Shown here one piece after another: positions 13,701 to 23,300 of a stretch of DNA of 64,000 nt. Below the pieces are notes generated by a model that did no database searches, was not told the DNA's origin, and saw only the letters and a list, made by a program, of their open reading frames with translations. How positions within the stretch are numbered: position 1 is the stretch's first letter; each line of letters starts with the position of its first letter. This stretch comes from Acanthaster planci. Taxonomy: Eukaryota; Echinodermata; Asteroidea; Valvatida; Acanthasteridae. The stretch is from positions 799,953 to 863,952 of the forward strand of contig NW_019091441.1 of the NCBI RefSeq assembly GCF_001949145.1, written 5' to 3'. The translations under genes were made by a program, and so were the position numbers.

Positions 13701-14593
13701 GATTTAAACACAACCTGTGTGGGTGAACTGTAGTATTAGAATACTGGGTTACCATTAGTCGTGACTTTGGCAGTGAATGGACATTTCCTTTTCCACAGGT
13801 CATCCAAGAGACGGAGTCTGGTTGGTGGCTTGTCAAGATTGGAGACGAAGAAGGCTGGGCACCGTCTTCATACCTAGAAGCCAGGGAAAACACAGCAGTG
13901 GCTGAGACCAGACCACAGCGAGCCTTCATGGAGACACTGGATGAAGAGACTGGTGAAGCGAGACCTCGTCCCCCAAGGCCTCCAATGCCAACTGGTAGAA
14001 AGGTCAGCGGAAGCGGTGCCATCAAGCCAAGCCAGGACACATCCAACAGCAGCAGTAAAGCTGGTTTAAGGCCGGTGCCCATTCCAGTTGGTCCTACGAA
14101 TAATGGTAATGCTAGTGCTTTCAAACCTTTCCTGCCAAATAACAGTGGCAGACCACTGCCTGTTGCTCCTGGGTCAAAACCAGCCACCCGCGCGCAACCC
14201 AAACCGCTCAAGCCCAAGCCCACTGACCGGTCCGACTCCCCCCAGAATGCCCAGGCCAACCTCAGACCATCCAGCGGTCAAGCCAGGCCACCACCAATCG
14301 ACCGTCAGACCAAGCCAGGGGCTCAAGCAGATGGCTCCAGCGTGCAGCCATTGCAGATCAACGAGCTCAGACGCCAATTAAAATCCTTGAATGTGCCCAC
14401 CTCCCCCAGCGGCCAGACACCTTCCAACGTCTATGTAACAACGGCTGCTTATGAAAATTCTGATGATGATGGGTTGAGTTTTGAAGAAGGAGTACAAGTG
14501 GAGGTTATAGAAGAAAATGAAACTGGTTGGTGGTTGGTTCGTATCGGCAGAGAGGAGGGCTGGGCTCCTTCAACGTATCTGGAAAAGGACTAA
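1653..14593 (+). CDS. SH3PXD2: SH3PXD2-like adaptor (TKS4/TKS5 family), 3' part of gene
   Basis: Proteins of this family are Src-substrate scaffolds that bind phosphoinositides through an N-terminal PX domain and organise podosomes or invadopodia through several SH3 domains. Seven exons are visible: 1653-1784, 3353-3454, 4846-4966, 8290-8465, 9050-9111, 13045-13176 and 13799-14593. They join in compatible phases to 505 residues plus stop. Four SH3 domains can be read, each with the WW pair and the GW-P-YL/FL end: WWFVGASDSQGWAPGTFL, WWMVRYQEKVGWVPAAFL, WWLVKIGDEEGWAPSSYL and WWLVRIGREEGWAPSTYL. Two linker motifs are typical of the family: TGPVDVV...VGNVMNVSDIV after SH3-2 (vertebrate AGPVEIIGNIMEISNLL) and INELRRQLKSLN before the last SH3. 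A proline-rich linker separates SH3-3 from the terminal SH3. The PX domain and start codon lie outside the window. Four SH3 domains resemble TKS4 more than five-SH3 TKS5, but an invertebrate gene may be ancestral to both. Confidence 0.92.
3353..3454 (+). CDS. SH3PXD2: SH3PXD2 exon: second half of SH3-1
   Basis: The acceptor is ttttgtacag and the donor is gtgtgt, phase 1 in and phase 1 out. The exon reads GWWFVGASDSQGWAPGTFLS, completing SH3-1, then a short acidic linker (ADGSEDEDGIAGK). The vertebrate protein has a similar acidic linker at this point. Confidence 0.93.
4011..4336. repeat. Foldback element with tRNA-like core
   Basis: The left arm (4011-4100) and right arm (4251-4336) are long imperfect inverted repeats. 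Shared parts include aattaattttggattttt, acgtgtatt and ccccaagggcttgtga. The roughly 150-base spacer holds a tRNA-like segment, listed separately. The element lies wholly inside the intron between SH3-1 and SH3-2 and looks like a non-autonomous foldback or MITE insertion. Confidence 0.75.
4171..4247 (+). repeat. tRNA-Ser-like sequence inside the foldback element
   Basis: An A-box-like stretch (gcagtcgagtggttaag) and a B-box-like stretch (ggtttgagcccc) are spaced as in a class II tRNA. An inverted cttgc/gcaag pair sits where the anticodon stem would be, but its loop is too short for a normal tRNA. It is best read as a tRNA-derived relic, possibly a SINE head, rather than a working gene. Confidence 0.5.
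4397..4552 (+). repeat. Dispersed repeat family R1, copy 1
   Basis: About 155 bases, starting near agtgcacccccaagcggcaa and ending near cgtactcagtgtgctctgcg, recur at 26360-26515 with many substitutions but clear colinearity. This copy abuts the right side of the foldback element. There is no coding potential and the class is unknown. Confidence 0.65.
4846..4966 (+). CDS. SH3PXD2: SH3PXD2 exon: first part of SH3-2
   Basis: The acceptor is gttttacag and the donor is gttagt, phase 1 in and phase 2 out. It encodes VEEHYITNNSYKAQQHDEIS, then FETGAVLMVIQKSLDGWWMV. This is the RT loop and WW strand of the second SH3. The domain finishes in the next coding exon, of which two copies are present. Confidence 0.92.
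5066..5108. repeat. Perfect 13-base hairpin
   Basis: AATGTTCTATTCC at 5066-5078 is repeated inverted at 5096-5108 with a 17-base loop. It is intronic and may be a minimal transposon relic. Confidence 0.6.
6351..6370. repeat. Perfect 20-base palindrome
   Basis: TAAAACACTCGAGTGTTTTA reads the same on both strands and is followed by an AT-rich run. It is intronic and its function is unknown. Confidence 0.7.
7112..7352. repeat. Minisatellite, about 18-base unit
   Basis: About thirteen degenerate copies of a unit close to gtgtgttggtacatatac. The open frames through it on both strands (Tyr/Cys/Val/Trp-rich) are products of the repeat, not genes. A shorter run of the same unit lies just right of the N gap at 7853-7945. 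Confidence 0.9.
7701..7827 (+). CDS. SH3PXD2: SH3PXD2 exon copy 1, cut by assembly gap
   Basis: The acceptor is aatctgatccag, entering in phase 2 to complete the Arg codon left by the 4966 donor. It encodes YQEKVGWVPAAFLQVYTGPV and onward to NVSDIVK, where 25 Ns begin. It repeats the first 127 or so bases of the exon at 8290-8465 almost exactly. No donor is visible, so this copy is truncated. It is probably the second allele of the same exon rather than an extra exon. Confidence 0.6.
7828..7852. other. Assembly gap (25 N)
   Basis: The gap interrupts an exon copy. The sequence to its right (minisatellite, then unique intron, then the same exon) repeats the order seen on its left. Confidence 0.99.
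7853..8414. repeat. Second copy of the 7.25-7.83 kb segment
   Basis: It repeats the minisatellite end, the intron beginning tgctgtgatctgaaactttttccctc, and the start of the SH3-2 exon. Small substitutions and an indel near 8125 distinguish it from the left copy. This pattern fits two haplotypes placed end to end. Confidence 0.85.
8290..8465 (+). CDS. SH3PXD2: SH3PXD2 exon: end of SH3-2 and conserved linker
   Basis: The acceptor is aatctgatccag and the donor is gtttgt, phase 2 in and phase 1 out. It completes SH3-2 (WVPAAFL) and continues into TGPVDVV...VGNVMNVSDIVKRQ, which corresponds to the AGPVEIIGNIMEISNLLNKK segment of vertebrate TKS proteins. This is the complete copy of the exon. Confidence 0.92.
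9050..9111 (+). CDS. SH3PXD2: SH3PXD2 exon: linker
   Basis: A 62-base exon with acceptor ttatttacag and donor gtaagg, phase 1 in and phase 0 out. It encodes DNSYGQGIEAKPTPPRRSTV plus Arg. The PTPPR stretch is a potential SH3 ligand. The phase fit to both neighbours is the main support. Confidence 0.82.
10096..10278. repeat. Short foldback element in SH3PXD2 intron
   Basis: The left arm (about 10099-10125, gtgtgtaaaaaccttcaatc) and right arm (about 10251-10278) are inverted copies. GT-rich tracts lie outside both arms. The spacer of about 125 bases is non-coding. Confidence 0.55.
11195..11415 (-). repeat. Probable tRNA-derived SINE, minus strand
   Basis: Read on the minus strand, 11400-11330 contains an A-box-like gtggcctaagtggttagag, and the segment further on includes ctgtgacagactggcatcctg. 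This layout is typical of tRNA-headed SINEs. The B box is degenerate. It lies in the large intron before SH3-3. Confidence 0.45.
13045..13176 (+). CDS. SH3PXD2: SH3PXD2 exon: first half of SH3-3
   Basis: The acceptor is tttgtgtatag and the donor is gtaatg, phase 0 on both sides. It encodes RTVRKGATRKLKPPVKK and then TVEYYTVADFSDSAGDSISF. This matches the VEVEYYTIAEFQ start of SH3-3 in vertebrate TKS proteins. Confidence 0.92.
13223..13302. repeat. Two tandem copies of a 40-base unit
   Basis: agcagccactcccactctgt and the bases after it repeat at a 40-base period (13223-13262 and 13263-13302) with few changes. It is intronic, immediately after the SH3-3 exon. Confidence 0.75.
13799..14593 (+). 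CDS. SH3PXD2: SH3PXD2 last coding exon: SH3-3 end, proline-rich linker, terminal SH3
   Basis: The acceptor is cttttccacag, phase 0. The exon is 795 bases and ends in TAA at 14591-14593. It completes SH3-3 (VIQETESGWWLVKIGDEEGW), then runs through about 170 residues rich in Pro, Lys, Arg and Ser with many PxxP and PPR motifs. The conserved INELRRQLKSLN helix comes next, and the last SH3 (NVYVTTAAYENSDDDGLSFE to APSTYLEKD) ends the protein, as it does in vertebrate family members. The linker is far shorter than in vertebrate TKS5. A minus-strand open frame across this exon is a shadow of the GC-rich coding strand. Confidence 0.94.
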   Translation, partial: VIQETESGWWLVKIGDEEGWAPSSYLEARENTAVAETRPQRAFMETLDEETGEARPRPPRPPMPTGRKVSGSGAIKPSQDTSNSSSKAGLRPVPIPVGPTNNGNASAFKPFLPNNSGRPLPVAPGSKPATRAQPKPLKPKPTDRSDSPQNAQANLRPSSGQARPPPIDRQTKPGAQADGSSVQPLQINELRRQLKSLNVPTSPSGQTPSNVYVTTAAYENSDDDGLSFEEGVQVEVIEENETGWWLVRIGREEGWAPSTYLEKD

Positions 14594-17281
14594 TAACACT
14601 TCTTGTGAGCAAGGCTTGTGGTTCAAGTGATTTTTTCCTGCACTCACAATTTCAACAGACATCTGTCTGTACAGTGTTGCATCTAGGTTTCGATACTTTT
14701 AATTATTTTTTAAATAGAAAAAGCTTCACACAAAAAATATTCGTAAAGGATGGATTCAAAGATTGAAACACTTTCAAAATACTAATGGGGTACCCTTATT
14801 CTAGCTAGATTTTGTTTTTGTGCTACTAAAGAAGACTTCTGCCAGAGTTGCAAAGTCAGTCTTTTTTGTCAACTACATGTACTCATAAATTTAATTAAAG
14901 TGAAAAAAAATCTGTGAACTTCATGGAGTGTGTAGTGGAAAATCAGGCTTTAGCCAGTGGGATACTGCCATGCACACCAATTTACATTGTTCAGTTCATG
15001 CTGCACTGGTGTTTGTATTGACTAGAGATTGAATATTTGAACTTCTGCTGGATTTGTTATTTCAAAGTAGGGCACCATACATTCAGTCATTTCACTGAAA
15101 CGTGTGAAAAAAGGCTCAGGTCAAAACTAAAGATCTGGCTGGACAATTGTGCAAAGTGTTGGCTTGCAGGGGTCGAACAGGGATTGTAAAATACATTATT
15201 AGACTGGATTCTACGGGGCATAGTTAATTCCAGCATTATATTGGTGTCAGTATCGATTGATAGTGTCATGTCCCGCTTAGAAAACGTAAACTGTTTAAGG
15301 AAGTACTATGTGGATGTGTATTTTCACTTACAATTTTACAACTTATATTTTTGTATGTTCCTTGAAGGATGTCTTTTACTGTCACATTTTAAGCTATTTT
15401 TTATAAAATTAGAAAGGTTAAAATTTATAATTGTCATAAAGATATCAACTTTTGATGCAGTTTGGAGTGAAGTTTTTATTGAATTATATCCATAAATGTT
15501 GAGATTTCCATGCACCTTAAGATCTTGAAACCCGTCATATGATTTGTTGATGTGTCCAGTTGTGTATTTGAAAAAACAAAATACATGTACCACTTGATCT
15601 GAGTAATGTGTTTATTATTGGAAGCAGTCATGTGTTTAAGCGGTAATGTAACAGTCATCCAACATAAGCATTTTGTAGCAGTCCCATCTGCTTGTAAAAC
15701 AAAAAGGTTCACTTCATTCACTGCTGACAAAGAAAAATATTAGATTAGACAAAGGTCAAAAACATCAATGTTGCAATAGTGTTATTCAGTCCTGCCATAG
15801 CAACCAGCTTGTACTTGTTACCATTTCACAAAGTCATTGCTTTCCTGAGGTATGCTGTAATGAATTTATGTTTCATTTTCATTTTTTATGGGTTGTGAAA
15901 GTGAAAGAAGGAAACCTTGGTTTTTGTGCAGACAACATTCTTCCACATTGTGCTCTTTTTTTCTTTTTGTTTGTGTGTGTGGGGGGTTTCATTGAATATT
16001 TCATGCCAAGTATATAGTGATGATTAAATTGCTCTTTCAGGGGTGTGAATCTCTGCTAAGAATGGCTTGCCACCAAGAGAGAGAAAATCAATCTTAAGCC
16101 AGGTGGCTGCCAAGGTCTAAACAAAACATAGACACAGATCAAACCTTCCTGCCTAGGCAGGTTTGATCCAATTGAGCTTTTCATTTGGTTGTATATGTCC
16201 ATGCACTTCGTTGTTTTTTGGGGCCAATGTTGAAAACCCTGAACATTCAGGATCAATCAACAGGCACTACAGCCCTTTTCTCATTAGATATGATCTCAAA
16301 ATCTGTGATCATTGTGAGCACATGTCAGTGAAAATCAGTTTGCAAACGTTTCAAGCATTTTCAGAAAAATACCTCATGTAACAACCTGAGCATTAAATTA
16401 CAGTCAACTGTAGAGACCAGACAAATTACTTTGTTATAACCAGGACTTGTTATAAATGGAATGGAAAAATAAAGAAAAACGTATGAATTCCAGAAATTGC
16501 GATTCACAAAATTTACTCTTTATAAAAGTATTTTTTGGTTAGTGTTTAGTGTTTTTTATATCAAGAGTTGACTGTATTAAGACCAAGAATCAGAATACTT
16601 ATTACAGATGACCATTTTCAAGTAAGCTGTTCAGACAAACTTTGGGAACTGCATTGTACTCACTGCAAGAAATCTTATGTTGGCTCTGATTTTTCAGTTC
16701 ATGTTGATGAGCCGACAAGAAGGGTTTCAGTGTGATGGTATATTATCTTTTTAAATGAACTGTTTAAAAATAATTTCTATGTGTAAATGTATTTAATGTC
16801 TAAAGGAATGTTTAGTTTTGTACCATACGGTGACCAATGGCATTATTTTCAGTAAAGTTATACAATGTCTATTTTTTCACAGGGAACATGTCTCTGAAAT
16901 TTATTTCTTATTAGAGGTTAAGGGTAAAGGTGGAGATTAAAATCTGAAGGTTAATAAAATAGTCATCACCAGGCAAAGTACAATACAATGGGATTTATGA
17001 GTGTTTCCTCAAAGTTTTAGCTTGTGATTTCTTGTTACCCTTTCCATAAATTATTTTAGTTCAAATGATTTGCTAATTTCGAACAGTTAAAACCTTAAGT
17101 CTGAAAGTTTAAAGGAGATAATGAACATCAGAATTTAATCCGATTTAGTTTCAGATTTATCAATTACAAAGTGTCCTTGGATGTTCCTCCATTTTTTTCG
17201 AAAGCAATTATTTAGGGCTGCAGCTGGGTTGCTATGTATAGTGGACTGTGGATTGCAAAAATATTATTAAAAGCCAATAAA
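14594..17281 (+). other. Probable 3' UTR of SH3PXD2
   Basis: AT-rich sequence with no credible coding exon follows the stop codon. Possible poly(A) signals AATAAA lie at 16468-16473, 16953-16958 and 17276-17281. Which one is used cannot be told from sequence, so the end given is the furthest candidate. Confidence 0.4.
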
Positions 17282-17925
17282 CCATTACAAGTAAAGTTTA
17301 ATGAGAGATAAGAGACATATTGATATCATAAACTTTAGTTGAAACCACAAGTGTACAATCAGCCTTCAGTTACATAGCATATAGGGAAGGTGTGGGGGGT
17401 ATGCTATCCGATAAAAAAAAACCCCAGTTGCTATCAATTTGGAAGACAGACAAAATGACTGAATTATTCTTTAAAAAATGCAGCCTCCATCACCTTTGAT
17501 ACAAATTCTGGCAACTCCACTCAAAATGCTCACAACGTCAGGGAAGGGGGTCAAGATAATTGTGCAGGGGACAGCTGAGATCTAAGAGACAAATTCTACC
17601 CCCCCCTCACTCCTCACACAGCTGTGATGGTCTGAAATAATTAGAGTTTAAAAAATTGCAACATCACAATCAATAAGATTCTCTAGTTGTATGTGTAAAA
17701 TAAATTAATCTGATGGCAGATTAAGTGAAGTAAGGCAACTGAATGTAAGGCCTATTTTTTCATCAACTCAGCTTTGTGTATCAAACTGGTTTCATTAACA
17801 TTCTTTGTCAAAGGAAGCCACTAATCTTACCAAAACAAATTCTTCAAATAAACTTCCATCTATCCCCAAATAATCAAGTACAAAATGCAAACATTCAAAT
17901 GGTAAACTTATTCCAACCAATTCCT

Positions 17926-18090
17926 GGTGCTCCGGCCCCCAGGTGCCCCCCCCCCACTGAAAAAAACGGAGGAATGGGTATTGAACAAGGCTGCCCCCCA
18001 AAAAACACACCACAGAAATCTGGTGCCCCCCTAAGACGCTGGTGCCCTTTGTGCCCCCCCCCACCGGTAAAATCCTAGCTACGCCACTGG
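17926..18090. mobile_element. C-rich DNA-transposon remnant
   Basis: The segment contains several C runs and ends in cctagctacgccactgg. On the other strand this reads CCAGTGGCGTAGCTAGG, a terminal-repeat style widespread in non-autonomous hAT-like elements. The matching left terminus is not found, so the element is truncated. A similar terminus is present at 54022-54037. Confidence 0.45.
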
Positions 18091-18639
18091 CACTAAGCAT
18101 GTGATGAAAGGTCCTAACCTTGGCTTTGAATTTAATTGGTACTACCAAAAAAAAAAAAAAAAAAAGACTGGAAAACAAAACACAAATAGCTCCCAAATGA
18201 TTGTCCCCTGGCACCCCTCTCATTTTTAATGATTTGTTGCTGCTGATTGGAATTTTTTTTCCTGACACACATCTGCTTTAAAAAAAACACTAAAACGTAC
18301 TATAAACACTAGTGTAGGGTACATTCGTCCTGAAGCCTTCAAATCCAATTTACAGCCCTCCCTTCACCAGAAGAGTAAAAGCACAAAAAAAGAACAAAAT
18401 AGTAAAAATATTCCACAATTGTCACCCATGCCACGTACTCTTTAAAAAACTTTTTTTTAGGATAGTTTGATTTGTACCATACCCTTGTGCTTTTGCCACT
18501 ATTATATTGGATATCTTATGGGAGCATGTTTACACCATGCAAGCATGTGTTCCCTGCATAGTCCAAAATAGGAAGTGCACGTGCGAACGTGATAAAACCC
18601 ATCTTATTTTAAACTGTTGGCACTCCATACTTCGGTCTC

Positions 18640-18792
18640 GCTAAAACTGCGTTTTTCTCGCGAGATTAGTCAGTTTAAAGATGGCGACTTCCAGATCGTG
18701 ATACATGTGCTCACAGCTTGTATGGGAAAAACTTGTCTAAATTCCTTTCTCGATCGCTGTCTTGCATTGAAACCGTGAAAGTAGTGAATCAG
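18640..18792 (+). promoter_or_regulatory. Promoter and noncoding first exon of PDCD11
   Basis: A perfect TCTCGCGAGA palindrome lies at 18656-18665, and AAGATGGCGAC, a YY1-type element, at 18678-18688. Both are typical of CpG-rich housekeeping promoters in animals: the first is the site bound by BANP, and YY1 sites usually lie just downstream of transcription starts. A good donor (cag|gtataa) follows at 18792/18793, so a short noncoding exon of roughly 18670-18792 would splice to the start-codon exon near 20211. The ATG inside the YY1 motif opens only a six-codon frame. The start site and exon are inferred. Confidence 0.65.
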
Positions 18793-20210
18793 GTATAAAT
18801 TCTTTCATATAATGATTTTAGCATATAATTGGTTCCATTAGGGCTTTAATTTTTGTTGTCCGCTTTGCTCCCACGCGCGCGGCGGACGCCCCTGTGGCAT
18901 GGACATGATGGACGAGTTACGACGAACCACACGTCACAGCACAGTTCTGGGGGCAGTAGCCTATAACGTTAACCATGATAACACGATCTCACGATCAGAC
19001 GACCCTATCAACAGAACTGCAAGTCACTAGTTCTCCGTCTGTCTTGCAGCTCTTATACGGGGTGGTCATCATGGTCATGGTCGTATAGTTGGACAATCGT
19101 CATTGTCAAGTACATGTATATCAATTTTCTTCTCATTATTGTCATGGCTGTTGTACTGGAATAGCTCAGTCGTGTTATTTTTTAGCATCAACAAGGCGTC
19201 AACAACTTGAAAATACCCTCTAAAGATTTCAAAGTGGTATTGTATTTTACAGATGCTAACAGTGCCACTGTGTAAGAGAAACAGGGAATTTTTGTCCAGA
19301 TTTACACAGCAAAAACAAAACTTTCAGGGTGTATGGGGGTCGCCATGTTTCCTTTCTCAGCCCTCCTTGCGTAAACAAGACGGCGGCCAGTTGGGCTGCA
19401 CAAGCAGAACTGACTTTGTCGCTCAAATTTCCACACTCGAATATCATTTTAAATGTGATATATGGAATATGAGAAGCTTAGTTAATATTATAAATACAAT
19501 TTGCATAAACATGCTTGAATAACTTAGATGTATTGACCCTTGTTGATGCTAAATGGCATGACACCAATAGCTCAATTGATACCTTTGCTGTGAGGTGAAC
19601 TTTTTTGTGTGCTGAGTTTGTGCCTTGCACTGTGCATCACTTTTTTAGTTTTAAAATGTTATTCCTGTATTATTTTCTCTGTTTTCCCAATCAAATGCTC
19701 TGTTAACTTTCCATACATGTTATTCTTTTCTAGTTTGGTAGATTCATATTCCTGGAAGATTTTTTTAATGGGAAACAAAGTCTGAGATCCACTTGTTATA
19801 GACTACGTAGTCTGGCTCCCTTTCCAATGCAGCAAAGTAGACAGCAACCCATCTTCAAATTCTGTAACTATAGAGTACCGAAGTATGACCTCATATTGAA
19901 CCAGGAAGTGCAGTGCAAAGGAATGGAGTATGCACTTCTTGGTTCACGTGCTGGTTCAAAGTCAGCACGTGTAGATACGCTGTGCGTTGTTACTGTATGC
20001 AACTTTGAAATATGATTTACACCTGCAAGGTAGACTCAGAATTTCTTCCAGATTCACTAAGACTGTTGAAAGCACCCCCAATCACCAATAACATATTGTT
20101 GCACCGGCAGTGCATCTGAGCAATGTTGGAGAATATAATTCAAATCCAAACTTAGGCCAAGACAAAAGAGTTGTCACTGAGTGCAAATCATAGTTTTTTC
20201 TTTGAAGCAG
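18793..20210 (+). other. Inferred first intron of PDCD11
   Basis: The stretch has CpG-rich spots near 18870-18930 (gcgcgcggcggacg) and a second YY1-like aagacggcggccag near 19378-19391, which could mark an alternative start. No coding exon was recognised. Confidence 0.45.
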
Positions 20211-20223
20211 TACATGCAGGGCT

Positions 20224-20328
20224 ATGGATGAAGAAAGCTTTCCCCGTGGTCGTGGCAAAAACAAGATTGACTCATCCCTGACGCAAAAGCCTGTCAAGAG
20301 AAAACATGACCAGTTGGTTCTGTTTGAG
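20224..20328 (+). CDS. PDCD11: PDCD11 exon 1 (start codon)
   Basis: Residues 1-35. An acceptor ends at 20210 (ttttttctttgaagcag), with a weaker one at 20219, and the first in-frame ATG is at 20224. The donor is gtaact, phase 0. The EESFPRG motif is shared with the human N-terminus and fixes the start. Confidence 0.93.
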
Positions 20329-23300
20329 GTAACTTTCATGATTCTTGCAATTCAAAGATGGTGGTTCAGTTATCACAATCTTTCTGATATCGCTGGTTTG
20401 TCGCTTTGGTTTCAATAGCATGATTAAACTGTTAGGGGAAAAACTGTGTGACCTGCATTAATGCATGGTGAAAAGTACTCTTGGGTTGTCATCATTGCAG
20501 TGCCGTACAGAAAAAATTAAAATGAGGAGTCACTGGCTCCTAGAAAAAAAGGTAAGGTGCTAGGTTGCTTTTTGTACATACTGTACACATATGCAAAATA
20601 CACAAGTAACATGTACAAAATCTGACAAAACACACAGAAACATTATTCTGTCAATTATCCGCAGGACAGACAGGTTTTTGTGCTTGTGGAATTTATCAAA
20701 AATGACACCCATGTTATATGAAAAAAAAGCTGGAAGAAAAGACAAGGCATGTTTGTTCTCTTACGTTTGAGTATTTCGGACCTGGGACCGGACCGGCACT
20801 GGAATTGTGACATACATAGACTCCTAGTACATCTGAGTACAGATCTGTACTCTATACCGCATGCGACCACAAAAACAAAAACCAACCGTTTCAAATATAG
20901 TTTTATGCCATCAGCCGTGCGGGTTTTTAACCACTTTATGCTGGGGCATTTTTCAATGTTGATGATGCTGGGCCGGCATAATTATCATTTTTTCTTCAAA
21001 AATTTAGCATTTCATTTAACGGACGTTTATAGCAACACGAAGTAATCTTTAGGACTACTCTGAGTAGACAGGTGACCTTCATTGACGCCCGAGTATTTCA
21101 GCCAGGCCTGCAGCCTTGTAAAAAGAGTTCAGATTTTGCGGTGTTATGTAACTCTCTTTTGTTCACGAACCTGGCTCAGTGCACTGCTGACCTCTTTTCA
21201 ATAGGGGCCAGATTAGCGTGCAGCGGTGCTGTGTGGCTCATCGTTGCGGTGGTGGAGCACTTTTGTCCCTGGTGGTAATCCGCTCGCTATAAATGCCCCA
21301 AACCCTGGTATACAGTTTCAAAACAAGGCTGGATTATTACCACTTTTGAGAGTGAAAAATGTTGATTATGCCCAGCAGTCTGGTCTTTTGTGTTCGGAGT
21401 ACGGTCTTTTGTTACAGGGCCCTGTTTCCTTTGTCCAAGTTCAGAGACCCCGGCCACACATACAAATCATACTTCTCCGATTCCGGAGTCCCCAGCAGGA
21501 AGTGGTTAATAATGGGAATATTGAATCATAAAATAATTATGAATATTTGGTTTTACGAACAGATTTACACCATTATTTGTCTGTGTTTTTATTAATGGGA
21601 TTTTATGAAATGAGTATGTGTATAGTTTCATTGTATGGTATTTTTAATGGAGTTATTTGTATGTTTATGCGAGTCCAACATTACAAATTTCTTTGATTGT
21701 TTTCTTTTAATCATTGGTTGAATAAATTAATCTTGAATTGAATCTTGAATTTAAACCAGTCGACTCGGGTACCTAGTACCTGTACATGCGTGTATGTACC
21801 TTTGTGTAAGCTATGCTGCAGTTAACTCGGGCTCATTTACATAGTAAGAGGGAGGAAAACCACGTGATCATATTGAGAGACATCGCTCGGTGCATGTAGA
21901 AGAAAACTGGGCAGGGCACAAATCATGGTCGCCATTGGCGATAAGAATTAAACATTTGGTCGAACATCATCATTTTTTTAGCCGCAAATGCAACTGTTTT
22001 GGTCGCACCGTACAGCACTGCATCCTTGTGGCTTTTTTCGGAATTTTCCTAAATGATTTGTGATTTGTTTTCCTCAGTGTGACAAATACAATTTCCACAA
22101 ATGTCAAAGGAATTCTGTGCACTATGTTCTTGTAGGTTGCACATATTTTAAGATCTCCTAAAGGTATGTTACACATGTCCTATGCCAAATTTTGTTGTCT
22201 GTGTTGAGATGCTTCAGTTAATATTCAGTCAAGTGAGTAAAATTTCAACCTCTCTTGCCAGGATGATGGTGCATCAGGCAAGGAGAGGAAAGTGACACTC
22301 AGGAAGGAGAAGAAATCCAAGAAGCCAAAGCTGAGTGGAGATGATGATGAGGAGTCACTTCCGAAGCAGTTTGAGTATGATGAGGAGACAGAAGAACACA
22401 TAGACAGCATTGGTGAGAGGCCTAAGGCTGCACCTGAGACTGTTCCAAAGTTCTCTCAACTCACGCACAAGGTATGGGTGTTAACCGTTTCTCAACAACG
22501 TTCATTCGGTTTGTCTGTAAAGTTTTGTTACTGACACAAACTATGTGTTAAGAACCTAATATGATTTAGATAATGTCCAAAGCAATTGATTGTTCATGTA
22601 TGATTTGCAAAAGAGCATCAACATGTGCACTTCCAGATCATGCCTCTCATCTACTGGTTTCCAAAAAAATTCCCTTCTTATTTCCTTACATGTTGTCAAA
22701 TTAAGTGCATTTTCCAACTTGTCTAGGTGTATATGTAAAAAAATCACAATGTTAAACGTGACTATTAATTCTTAATACTGATACTGTATATGAAAAATTT
22801 AAAGCCTTATAGGATTTGCTTGGCCATTTCTATGTCAAAGCCATGCAGTGCACTGATGACAGGAAGTCAGCTAACCGTTTATAGCCTAATGTTTTAACTT
22901 TAAATAAACACAGGCTACATTGGTGCATTGTACCCTACATATATACTGTACATATCCCGGTACAGGTGCAGTAGTTACCGGTATTTTACATCAGACTTTG
23001 CAGTGAAGTTACAGGACACAGCCCTGCGTCATACCCCAATGGGTGCAAGGGGGGGGGCACGTAGCGAATGTTTGCCCTCCAGAGCTGCATTCAGTATTTG
23101 AACTGTTAGCAGTGCAGTAATTTGAGTAATGTCCCAAACTGACTAGTGGTGCTAACTTTTAGCGCTGTAACCTTGGAATTGGCTGTGGAGATCACCTGGG
23201 TGGTAGTCTGGCCAAGTTATCCAACATTGTCACTTCCCAGGGTGGTATCTCAGGTTATAGAGTATGTCCATGTACTTTCCAATCCGTTTATCCCTGCCTC

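Noticed and set aside
13582-14259. 225-codon open frame on the minus strand
   Set aside because: It lies opposite the last SH3PXD2 exon, extends into flanking intron, and is a by-product of that exon's base composition. The plus strand carries clear SH3 homology.
17795-18268. 157-codon minus-strand frame
   Set aside because: It runs through C-rich and poly(A) low-complexity sequence of a transposon remnant and has no recognisable domain.
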